Positions 1-5,156 of a DNA stretch of 15,882 nucleotides are shown here, in pieces. Under the pieces are notes generated by a model. The model was not told the origin of the DNA. It made no database searches and was given only the letters and a program-made list of their open reading frames with translations. The stretch is taken from the NCBI GenBank assembly GCA_041305385.1, contig JBFYLO010000065.1, forward strand, positions 1 to 15,882, in the 5' to 3' direction. Position numbers and translations under genes: made by a program. Positions within the stretch are counted from its first letter, which is position 1, and every line of letters starts with the position of its first letter. Source of the DNA: JAKAKT01 sp041305385. Lineage in GTDB: Archaea > Micrarchaeota > Micrarchaeia > Burarchaeales > JAKAKT01.

Positions 1-61
1 GGCGGCATCCGGATGCCGCCTGGTCGGCTCCAGGGAGCCGACCTGCCTGCCCGGGCAGGCA
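1..61. repeat. Row of three perfect inverted repeats
   Basis: Three back-to-back palindromes fill the first 61 bases: 1-20 (arms GGCGGCAT/ATGCCGCC around CCGG), 22-43 (arms GGTCGGCTC/GAGCCGACC around CAGG) and 44-61 (a perfect 18-base palindrome centred on CCCGGG). Stems are 8-9 bp and GC-rich. They may be the tail of a structured RNA or the 3' UTR/terminator region of a gene lying before the window. Frame 1 stays open from base 1 to the TGA at 160-162, so a coding tail cannot be fully excluded, but three perfect hairpins argue for RNA or DNA structure. No known RNA family was recognised. Confidence 0.7.
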
Positions 62-117
62 GCCGCATGTTGGGGGCGCTGCTGCCGGGGCATTTCTACA
101 GGGCCATGGAAGACCAA

Positions 118-126
118 CAAATAAAT
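118..126 (+). promoter_or_regulatory. Possible TATA box for the 159-1556 gene
   Basis: The A/T-rich run AAATAAATA lies about 33-41 bases before the ATG at 159, a spacing that fits an archaeal TATA box with a short leader. A ribosome binding site, GGTGATC, follows at 149-155, three bases before the ATG, and supports that start. Confidence 0.45.
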
Positions 127-158
127 AGGAGGCCGGACATTCCTTCTAAGGTGATCGG

Positions 159-1556
159 ATGAGGCGTTTGATGCTCCTAGTGCTGATTTCAGCTTTGGCA
201 TTCCCAGCCTGGGCAGAGGAATGCGAGAAGCTGGCCGGGCGCTATGCCGAAAGCAGCGAGGAAATCAGCTACCTCAACGTATCCAGGGGAAACGACGGCG
301 AGTATCTCCTCTTCTCAATTGGGGGGAAGTACTCGATGCTCGCTAGGTGCGGGCCGGAGTCCGTGTTTCTCACCGATGTTGAGGACATAGAGGCTTTGCT
401 GGACCAGTATGCGAGGGCCTCTGGCCAGACTGGGAGCATCGTTCCCGACGCTACATGGACGAAAAACATGGAGAGTCTGCTCGACAAGTTCGCGGGCAGC
501 AGGGGGAAGGAGGAGGAGTGCAAGCGCTACATCGGCATAGACCGGACTCCCTGCAGCGACAGGGCGAGCTGCATCAAGTCCTGCTACACGCCCATGTGCA
601 GCGAACTGAAGCAGTCCAACGAGTGCAAGGCGGACAGCAAGGGCTGCGATTTCATAGACAGCATAGTCTTTTTTGCGAACAATCTCACGGTCCTCGACAA
701 TGGAACTACGAGGGTGAAATCGCTCGTCAAAAGCATTTCAGGAGTCAGCTCAACCGGGCCTCTTGACGAGGCGATTTCCGCTCTCGAGGGAATGCTCGCG
801 AGCACCGAAATGATAAACAAGAACAACCTGATGCAGGAGAAAATCTACTATTTCTGCCCGAGAGTCTCGTATGACAGGGACGCTCTGGAGCAGATGAGGG
901 ACGAGCTGAAAAGCCTCAGGAACAAATACTCGCTGCTTATAACCCCGGCAGTCACCGCTAAGTTCGTGTCCACGGAAAGCACAAGGAGAGTCGAGTTGCG
1001 AAAGAACATTGACAGATGCGCCGAGAGCATGAACTACTCGAAGGCATCAGTCGCCGGAATCACCGGCTCCCCCCACCCTGCTGCCAATTACTCTGAAGTC
1101 ACGGAGCCCCTTGGGAAAATGAAAACGATTTCCAATCAGCTTTCGTCCCTTTGCTCTGCCCGAAAATTCGGGGAGGCAGGCGGTGCCATGAACTCCTTCC
1201 TCAAAGAGGAGAAACGGGCAAACGCTGCGCTCGCGAATGTTTCCGCTGGCTACGATTCGGTGAAGAGCCTCTATTCCCAGGTGCTCTCCGAGATTATGGC
1301 GCTTCCACCCGAAGTGAACACTAGCAAGCTTTCGGAAAGCATGGAGATGGTCCAGAGGGAGCTGGCAGTTGTCAACACTGCCTCTGACCTGGCGGTCCTC
1401 AAGGGGGTCCTGCTTGAGAACCAGAAGCATGTCCAGGAGCTGGCGAAGCCGAAGCAGAGCCTCCTCGAACAGGCGGGAATTCCCCTGGGGATAGCCGTGG
1501 CGATAACCGTCGTCCTCTATTTCCTGATGAGGAAGACGAAAAGAAGGGGGCTCTGA
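159..1556 (+). CDS. Secreted, C-terminally membrane-anchored protein of unknown function
   Basis: The family is not recognised. Residues 1-19 form a clear signal peptide (positively charged MRR, hydrophobic core, cleavage expected after AWA). A cysteine-rich patch follows at about residues 120-165 (CKRY, C.DRASCIKSC, C.ELK...C...KGC), suggesting disulphides outside the cell. The rest is mostly alpha-helical and charged, with likely coiled-coil stretches around residues 240-260 and 340-430. The C-terminus is one transmembrane helix (about 440-458) followed by a basic stop-transfer tail, RKTKRRGL. The product should therefore be a type I membrane protein with a large exterior helical domain. 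The start is supported by GGTGATC just upstream of the ATG. The gene ends exactly where the convergent gene ends, with stop codons adjacent. The same anchor-plus-basic-tail layout occurs in the partial gene at the right edge. Confidence 0.8.
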   Translation: MRRLMLLVLISALAFPAWAEECEKLAGRYAESSEEISYLNVSRGNDGEYLLFSIGGKYSMLARCGPESVFLTDVEDIEALLDQYARASGQTGSIVPDATWTKNMESLLDKFAGSRGKEEECKRYIGIDRTPCSDRASCIKSCYTPMCSELKQSNECKADSKGCDFIDSIVFFANNLTVLDNGTTRVKSLVKSISGVSSTGPLDEAISALEGMLASTEMINKNNLMQEKIYYFCPRVSYDRDALEQMRDELKSLRNKYSLLITPAVTAKFVSTESTRRVELRKNIDRCAESMNYSKASVAGITGSPHPAANYSEVTEPLGKMKTISNQLSSLCSARKFGEAGGAMNSFLKEEKRANAALANVSAGYDSVKSLYSQVLSEIMALPPEVNTSKLSESMEMVQRELAVVNTASDLAVLKGVLLENQKHVQELAKPKQSLLEQAGIPLGIAVAITVVLYFLMRKTKRRGL

Positions 1557-2450
1557 CTAGCGCTTGCCCTGGGAAGAGAGTGAGTCCGGGGCAGTCACCT
1601 TTTTCCCGATGGAATCTATCGCCCTCATCTTCGCATCGAAGTTGTCGAAACTATCCGGCGACGACTTCGCAAACTCGTATGACCTTAATATGAACAGACT
1701 GAGCATTTTGATGAAAAACTCCGGGAGGGTCTTGGGATTGCTCCCCGGATGCTTGTTCGCGTATTCAGCGAGAAGTTTTTTGGCTTTTTCCGGGTTCTTT
1801 TTTTCATATTCTGCCAGGAGCACGAGATAGAAATCGAGCACTGGGAATCTGAGCGTCCCTTCTCCGCTCAAGTCGGAATTAAGATACTTGGAGAGCTGGG
1901 CTTCTGTCGGAGCGGCGCTCGCTGCCATGAGCTGGTTATAAGAGGTCTGCCTCAAAGTCTTTTCTTCATCGGTATATTTGTGGTCATCATCGCCCCCGCA
2001 GTACTGTTTTCTGAAGGTCTTGAATGCTTTCTTTTCGTTGAAAAGAGTTTTGGTGTAGTCATCGACAATATTGCTCGCCTTGTCCAGAAAATACGCCACG
2101 ATGGTGTCAATTTGCTTCCTCGTTATTTTGCCGCTTACCAGGGAGTTGAGATTGTCCACGATTGTCTGGGCCTCTTCAAGGCTGATTCCTTTAACCACTT
2201 CAAGAAAAAGTGAGAAGACCAAATCCACTCCTGGAACTGCATCGCCAACATCCAGTTTAGATTTTTTGGACTTGGCTTCCTGCTGGGTATAGGCGCAAAA
2301 AATCTTCTCACTGGTGTCGAGGATGGGGGGAATGACCTTGGCTTCCTGGGCAGCCTGGGCAGCCTGCACCTCTTTCTGAAGTATTTGGAGCGAAGGAAAG
2401 CCAGTCATGCTGGTATTTTGGAAGAACTCCTTAAAAAAGAAGCGTTGCAT
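1557..2450 (-). CDS. Hypothetical helical protein
   Basis: A 297-residue protein of no recognised family. It has no signal peptide and no convincing transmembrane helix, and is rich in Lys, Glu, Ala and Ser. Predicted structure is mainly alpha-helical; helix-rich stretches (VDLVFSLFLEVVKGIS, ITRKQIDTIVAYFLDKASNIV, VLDFYLVLLAEYEKKNPEKAKKLLAEYANKHPG) look like amphipathic or TPR/HEAT-like helices, but no repeat is certain. Two cysteines lie at about residues 52 and 151. The ATG at 2450 was kept because the divergent TATA region at 2501-2516 gives a short leader; Met15 is an alternative, and neither start has a good ribosome binding site. The stop TAG abuts the TGA of the convergent 159-1556 gene. 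Confidence 0.7.
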   Translation of the reverse strand: MQRFFFKEFFQNTSMTGFPSLQILQKEVQAAQAAQEAKVIPPILDTSEKIFCAYTQQEAKSKKSKLDVGDAVPGVDLVFSLFLEVVKGISLEEAQTIVDNLNSLVSGKITRKQIDTIVAYFLDKASNIVDDYTKTLFNEKKAFKTFRKQYCGGDDDHKYTDEEKTLRQTSYNQLMAASAAPTEAQLSKYLNSDLSGEGTLRFPVLDFYLVLLAEYEKKNPEKAKKLLAEYANKHPGSNPKTLPEFFIKMLSLFILRSYEFAKSSPDSFDNFDAKMRAIDSIGKKVTAPDSLSSQGKR

Positions 2451-2500
2451 TGTCCCTAGTGGCGCGAGGATTCCTGCGCGTTTTGCAAGCTCAGGTTCGG

Positions 2501-2516
2501 GATAAATATTTAAACA
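2501..2516. promoter_or_regulatory. Shared divergent TATA region
   Basis: The run ATAAATATTTAAA is close to symmetric and can serve as a TATA box on either strand. It lies 22-35 bases before the ATG at 2538 (+), which would make that operon leaderless, and about 55-65 bases before the ATG at 2450 (-), giving a leader of roughly 30 bases. Confidence 0.6.
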
Positions 2517-2537
2517 AACCTGGAACAGTATCTATCA

Positions 2538-2819
2538 ATGGCAATAGTTCCGTTCAGGGACTTTATTCTCAGCTGGGTCGTGCCGAAGGACCGAGAGGCA
2601 CTCAACAATTTTCTGGCCTTGATGGAACTCACTAAGATGCTTGTCGCCGTTGTTTTCGTGATTGCGCTCTCTTTCTCGCTTGTGCAGACCGACTTCCTCA
2701 AGATGGTCCGCTGCATGATGTTCACTGCCATAGCATTCATATTCATCTGGTTCATCTCAACTCTCCAGTACCTGATGGCCATAGAGTTCAACACCCGAAA
2801 GGGGAATGAGAAAAAATGA
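2538..2819 (+). CDS. Small two-helix membrane protein, first gene of a two-gene operon
   Basis: A 93-residue protein of unknown function. After a 30-residue soluble N-terminus come two hydrophobic helices, about residues 33-51 (MLVAVVFVIALSFSLV) and 57-82 (MVRCMMFTAIAFIFIWFISTLQYLM), and a short basic tail (NTRKGNEKK). The TATA box about 25-30 bases upstream and the lack of a ribosome binding site point to a leaderless transcript. The TGA overlaps the ATG of the next gene (ATGA), so the two are probably translationally coupled and may act together, this protein perhaps as a membrane partner of the HEAT-like protein (inference). Confidence 0.75.
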   Translation: MAIVPFRDFILSWVVPKDREALNNFLALMELTKMLVAVVFVIALSFSLVQTDFLKMVRCMMFTAIAFIFIWFISTLQYLMAIEFNTRKGNEKK

Positions 2820-3676
2820 CTGAAACCGCTCAGTTGGCGTTCCCAGTAAAATCGCTTTTCCGCACGCCAGTCTTTCCTCTTCTGGAGTACAAACCTTCCG
2901 AGCGAGCTCAGGGGCAACTTCTCCGCGATGTGCAGATACAGTTTTTCTCGCTGTGGAGCCCGGACAGGAAATCGCACACCGAGGCTCTCGGGACCATTTA
3001 TGAAAAGCTGAAGCAAGCGGCTGGTGCGGCCGAAGAGAAGGGGCTTTCCGAGAGATTGAACGATGTCTTGAAAAGAATTGAAGGGTTCATGATCGACCTG
3101 AAGTCAGTCCACCTGCTTGAGAAGCTCAACGACGAAAGGGGATGGGACGGCCTTTACAAGATTGCGATGCACGAGGAAGGCGAAGAGCGGATACCTGCTG
3201 TGCACGCTCTCGGAAGGCTCGGACATACGAGGCATTTGGAGACCATTGGAACATTCCATACCGACCCCATGGTCGCCTCGGCCGCGGTCGTGGAGATTGT
3301 GAAGCTGGCCAAATTCACGACATACACGACGCTGGGAGACCCTTATTCCGGGGAAGCCTACATTCTTGCGAGAATGGTCACCGAGGCGAATACGCATTAT
3401 GCGAGATGTGTCGCGCTTCTTGGACTGGCGAATCTCTCCATGAGGCGGGACTCGCTGGGGGAGGCCGCGAACTTCGAGCTGAGGTGGCTCACCACGGAAG
3501 CAATTAAGATTGAGCCTGCTGGGATGGAAGTTGCAAAAAATATAGTCGAAGCCCCAAGAGTTCTCGAGAGCCCAGATGACAAATACCAGACGAATGCCTG
3601 GGAGACTTGGAGATACAAGACCAACAATCTGCAGAGCCTTACTGACGAAACAGAGTTCCTTGCCGCTCGCCTCTGA
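2816..3676 (+). CDS. HEAT-like repeat protein, second gene of the operon
   Basis: A 286-residue, soluble, mostly helical protein. Residues about 117-175 (YKIAMHEEGEERIPAVHALGRLGH..., TDPMVASAAVVEIVKLAK) and about 195-235 (THYARCVALLGLANLSMRRDSLG) have the alternating helix pattern and 'xxVRxxAVxALGxLG'-like rhythm of HEAT/PBS-lyase-type repeats, which act as protein-binding scaffolds. No catalytic motif was seen. The start ATG overlaps the stop of the upstream membrane-protein gene. The stop is one base from the stop of the convergent GTPase gene. Function unknown; a cytoplasmic adaptor for the neighbouring membrane protein is a guess. Confidence 0.75.
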   Translation: MTETAQLAFPVKSLFRTPVFPLLEYKPSERAQGQLLRDVQIQFFSLWSPDRKSHTEALGTIYEKLKQAAGAAEEKGLSERLNDVLKRIEGFMIDLKSVHLLEKLNDERGWDGLYKIAMHEEGEERIPAVHALGRLGHTRHLETIGTFHTDPMVASAAVVEIVKLAKFTTYTTLGDPYSGEAYILARMVTEANTHYARCVALLGLANLSMRRDSLGEAANFELRWLTTEAIKIEPAGMEVAKNIVEAPRVLESPDDKYQTNAWETWRYKTNNLQSLTDETEFLAARL

Positions 3677-3677
3677 T

Positions 3678-4433
3678 TCAGAGCACGAACTTCCCCTTCT
3701 GGAAATCCCTGAGCAGAACTTTCGCAGCCTCGAATGTGTTCGGCTCTCCGCCCTTGAGGAGGAAACCCCTCTTTTTTGCAATCGATGAAAGGGTTTCCAG
3801 CGGGTCTTCCGAATTCTTGATTCCGTAATTCGAGATGAGCGCGTTGTTCTTGGATTCTGCGAATTTAACGATAAGCTTGGCAGCCACTCTCTCCGGGTCT
3901 TTTAGCTTCTCGACGTCAATCGCTGCCTTGAGCACGAGTTCGTCCGCAGTCTCCGTAAGGCCAACCACCCCGGGCGTGTCGAGCAAAAGTATATCGTCTT
4001 TCACCTTAATCCATTGAGGGCCGCGCGTGATTCCGGACCGGAAGCCCGTGGCCACAGTATGCTTTCCCCTGATTGCGTTGATGAGGGAGGACTTCCCGAC
4101 ATTCGGAATCCCGAAAATAACGAGCCTGATGAATTTGAGGCCCCTCTTTTTCTGGCGGGCTCTTATTTCGCGGAATATGCCGTCCAGACCATCACGGGTT
4201 CTCGAGGAGAAAAATATCACCTGCTCGCCCTCGAGCAAGCTTTGCTTTTTTGATGCTTCGCTTGCCAGGTCTGCCTTCGAAGCGACTAGAATCACCTTGC
4301 TCCGGAATTCCCTGTCGAGATTCCTCATCCTAGTCCCTTCGATGTCCCTAGCGTCCACTACCTCGATTGCCAAGTCGCATCTCCGGAGAAGCCGGTATAC
4401 CTGGGAGAATGTCCTTTTCCTGAAATCGGGCAT
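3678..4433 (-). CDS. Circularly permuted GTPase, RbgA/YlqF (MMR1/HSR1) type
   Basis: The G motifs appear in permuted order: SKAD (G4, residues 52-55) and FFSSRT (G5, about 74-79) come before GIPNVGKSS (G1/P-loop, 108-116), GITRG (G2, Thr136) and DTPG (G3, 152-155). The N-terminal VVDARDIEGTRM is also typical of the family. Members bind GTP and assist large ribosomal subunit assembly. G4 is SKAD rather than NKxD, a substitution seen in some relatives. At 251 residues it has only a short C-terminal region, shorter than bacterial RbgA, as in many archaeal versions. The ATG at 4433 sits about 20-29 bases after a TATA box with no ribosome binding site, so translation is probably leaderless. The gene is convergent with the HEAT-like gene. 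Confidence 0.9.
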   Translation of the reverse strand: MPDFRKRTFSQVYRLLRRCDLAIEVVDARDIEGTRMRNLDREFRSKVILVASKADLASEASKKQSLLEGEQVIFFSSRTRDGLDGIFREIRARQKKRGLKFIRLVIFGIPNVGKSSLINAIRGKHTVATGFRSGITRGPQWIKVKDDILLLDTPGVVGLTETADELVLKAAIDVEKLKDPERVAAKLIVKFAESKNNALISNYGIKNSEDPLETLSSIAKKRGFLLKGGEPNTFEAAKVLLRDFQKGKFVL

Positions 4434-4451
4434 GCTGATATTTGGAGGAGA

Positions 4452-4462
4452 AGATATATAGA
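4452..4462 (-). promoter_or_regulatory. TATA box of the GTPase gene
   Basis: On the minus strand CTATATATCTT lies about 20-29 bases before the ATG at 4433, the spacing expected for an archaeal promoter of a leaderless gene. Confidence 0.6.
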
Positions 4463-4517
4463 GCCGTTTGGTCGGTTGGAACCTGCCCCTTCTCCTTCCG
4501 GGGTATTATTTATTCTT

Positions 4518-4527
4518 AAAAAACAAG
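4518..4527 (-). terminator. Oligo-T stretch after tRNA-Val
   Basis: Immediately after the discriminator base of tRNA-Val, the minus strand reads CTTG followed by six T residues, a plausible archaeal oligo-T transcription stop. Confidence 0.4.
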
Positions 4528-4541
4528 TGGGCCCGCGGAGG

Positions 4542-4562
4542 TTTTCGTTCCTTTGCAGGAAA
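4542..4562 (-). other. T-loop intron of tRNA-Val (21 bases, position 59/60)
   Basis: A textbook BHB: outer helix is the T stem CGGAG/CTCCG; the central 4-bp helix is TTCG/CGAA (4568-4565, 4547-4544); bulges are ATT (4564-4562) and AAC (4543-4541); the inner helix is TTCCT/AGGAA closed by a GCAA tetraloop. Removing 21 bases leaves a normal seven-base T loop. Confidence 0.88.
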
Positions 4563-4584
4563 ATCGAACTCCGAATCTTCACCG

Positions 4585-4655
4585 ATCAGAAACCCCTGCA
4601 GGGTTTCCGATACCTTCCCCCTCACGGAGGAAACTATTCGGCCCCAAAAGGGTTT
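4585..4655 (-). other. Anticodon-loop intron of tRNA-Val (71 bases, canonical 37/38)
   Basis: A fold with the exon stem TCACC/GGTGA, a 4-bp-long central helix CTGA (4661-4658) against TCTG (4590-4587) with one T-T mismatch, bulges CAA and ATC, and an inner helix AACCC/GGGTT (4654-4650, 4595-4591) places the cuts at the canonical 37/38 site. A competing local hairpin, GAAACCC/GGGTTTC (4607-4601, 4595-4589), uses the same GGGTT bases. Confidence 0.85.
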
Positions 4656-4676
4656 TGTCAGGGTGACGTCTTACCA

Positions 4677-4720
4677 TTGTCGGCTTTGCTTGCAAGTTTT
4701 TGCGGCTTGCCGCAAAAGCA
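4677..4720 (-). other. D-loop intron of tRNA-Val (44 bases, position 15/16)
   Basis: A central 4-bp helix, GTCG (4726-4723) with CGAC (4682-4679), is flanked by identical three-base bulges AAT (4722-4720 and 4678-4676), with inner helix GCTTT/AAAGC (4719-4715, 4687-4683). Cutting after the second bulge base gives the D arm GTCGAATGGTAAGAC. The intron contains a perfect hairpin, TTTTGCGGC/GCCGCAAAA, with a two-base loop. The outer exon helix is missing, so this is a relaxed (half) BHB. Because both junctions read AATG, sequence alone leaves the cut ambiguous by a few bases. Confidence 0.85.
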
Positions 4721-4764
4721 TTCGACTACAGGCCCAAACAAAGCAGGATTATTTTGCCATAAAG

Positions 4765-4776
4765 CTTTTTTAAATC
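4765..4776 (+). promoter_or_regulatory. TATA box of tRNA-Leu in the divergent tRNA spacer
   Basis: CTTTTTTAAATC is centred about 31 bases before the tRNA-Leu 5' end at 4802. The 66-base spacer also serves tRNA-Val on the other strand, for which CTTTATGG at 4764-4757 is a weak TATA candidate about 26 bases upstream. Confidence 0.6.
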
Positions 4777-4801
4777 CTTTCGCCCGAATAACCTCTCATC
4801 T

Positions 4802-4949
4802 GCGGGGGTGGCAGAGCCTGGTCAAATGCGCAGGGCTTAGGACCCTGTGCCTTTAGTGGCTGCGTGGGTTCTGGCTTTTTCTTTCTTGAAAAGAAAAGAA
4901 AAACCCAGGAAAAAGAAAGAATTGCCGCCCAAAAATCCCATCCCCCGCA
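4802..4949 (+). tRNA. tRNA-Leu (anticodon TAG) with T-loop intron
   Basis: The acceptor GCGGGGG (4802-4808) pairs perfectly with CCCCCGC (4942-4948); discriminator A4949 is the one expected for leucine. The D stem is GCA/TGC (4811-4813, 4827-4829) with GG in the loop. The anticodon stem CAGGG/CCCTG (4831-4835, 4843-4847) frames loop CTTAGGA, with UAG at 4838-4840, reading CUA and possibly other CUN codons. A long variable arm (GCC/GGC stem, 4849-4860) marks a class II tRNA. The T stem GTGGG/CCCAT (4864-4868, 4937-4941) is split by a 61-base intron, leaving loop TTCAAAT and an 87-base mature tRNA. CCA is not encoded. The anticodon loop has no intron. Confidence 0.92.
4872..4932 (+). other. T-loop intron of tRNA-Leu (61 bases, position 56/57)
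   Basis: Only one cut gives a normal T loop: TTC (4869-4871) joined to AAAT (4933-4936). A BHB exists if three T-stem bases pair with the intron: GGGT (4866-4869) with GCCC (4927-4930), bulges TCT and AAA, then GGC/GCC (4873-4875, 4924-4926) and a nine-pair helix TTCTTTCTT/AAGAAAGAA (4879-4887, 4913-4921). An alternative hairpin pairs CTGG with CCAG (4871-4874, 4905-4908) and TTTTTCTTT with AAAGAAAAA. The core at 4877-4898 nearly matches the tRNA-Thr intron. Confidence 0.85.
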
Positions 4950-5065
4950 TTTTGATTGCAAAATGCCGGACCATCCGAAGCGCGGCTTCGGATATTTCGC
5001 AAGTTTCGAAACTTGCGAAACCATTTGCCGCAGCAAATAGGGCCGCATTTTTCAGCCGTGAAAAT
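4947..5065. repeat. Row of five inverted repeats after tRNA-Leu
   Basis: Consecutive hairpins: 4947-4966 (GCATTTTG/CAAAATGC, loop ATTG, starting inside the tRNA acceptor end); 4973-4993 (ATCCGAAGC/GCTTCGGAT, loop GCG); 4995-5020 (a perfect 26-base palindrome with 13-base arms); 5023-5038 (ATTTGC/GCAAAT, loop CGCA); and about 5047-5064 (TTTTCA/TGAAAA, loop GCCG). Gaps are one to eight bases. They may fold as a 3' trailer of tRNA-Leu, an independent structured RNA, or a cruciform-prone DNA region. No known family was recognised. Confidence 0.75.
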
Positions 5066-5156
5066 TTACACGTGCAAGGAGTTCGACTCGAAAAAAGCCA
5101 TCGGTTTCGCGAAGAAATTTTTCAAAACAAAGAGAATTGTCCATCGCTCTTTTTAG
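5058..5156 (+). CDS. Possible tiny basic ORF (32 residues)
   Basis: From a GTG at 5058 the frame reads VKIYTCKEFDSKKAIGFAKKFF and ends at TAG 5154-5156, lysine- and phenylalanine-rich. The frame is open further upstream through the hairpin row, with a possible ATG at 4956, but that part looks non-coding. It could be a real micro-protein, a remnant of a larger gene, or chance. It overlaps the stop of the convergent toxin gene by two bases. No ribosome binding site was seen. Confidence 0.2.
   Translation: MKIYTCKEFDSKKAIGFAKKFFKTKRIVHRSF

Larger units (their letters stand above)
4528..4735 (-). tRNA. tRNA-Val (anticodon GAC) with three introns
   Basis: Four exons assemble into a 72-base cloverleaf. 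The acceptor GGGCCTG (4735-4729) pairs with CGGGCCC (4535-4529), with one U-G pair; the discriminator is A4528. The D arm GTC/GAC (4726-4724, 4670-4668) carries the GG of the D loop. The anticodon stem TCACC/GGTGA (4666-4662, 4583-4579) holds loop CTGACAC with GAC at 4659-4657. The T stem CGGAG/CTCCG (4573-4569, 4540-4536) holds mature loop TTCGATC. Introns of 44, 71 and 21 bases are removed at positions 15/16, 37/38 and 59/60, each framed by a BHB-type fold. CCA is not encoded. The gene diverges from tRNA-Leu across a 66-base gap. No single contiguous stretch looks like a tRNA, so standard searches may miss it. Confidence comes from simultaneous complementarity of the acceptor, anticodon and T stems plus BHB motifs at each junction. 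Confidence 0.92.

Noticed and set aside
1..162. Open frame 1 running from the window edge to TGA 160-162, overlapping the ATG of the next gene
   Set aside because: It consists largely of three perfect palindromes, and its translation (GGIRMPPGRLQGADLPARAG...) shows no domain. The open frame can be due to high GC. Left undecided because the left flank is unseen.
3104..3781. 225-codon minus-strand ORF opposite the HEAT-like gene and GTPase end
   Set aside because: Overlaps two better supported genes and has an Arg/Ser-rich shadow-like composition.
4533..4742. An RNase P or SRP RNA-like structured RNA closed by GGGCC/GGCCC
   Set aside because: First impression from many hairpins and a closing stem, but conserved RNase P and SRP motifs are absent, and the minus strand resolves fully as tRNA-Val with three introns.
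4872..4932. Reading the tRNA-Leu and tRNA-Thr insertions as pseudogene-making transposon hits
   Set aside because: Both exon sets pair perfectly, restore exactly seven-base T loops and lie in BHB-compatible folds, which fits introns better than disruption.
4847..5048. Overlapping ORFs of 90-126 codons across the tRNA-Leu/hairpin region on both strands
   Set aside because: They run through tRNA exons, introns and palindromes, have low-complexity K/P-rich translations and no ribosome binding sites.
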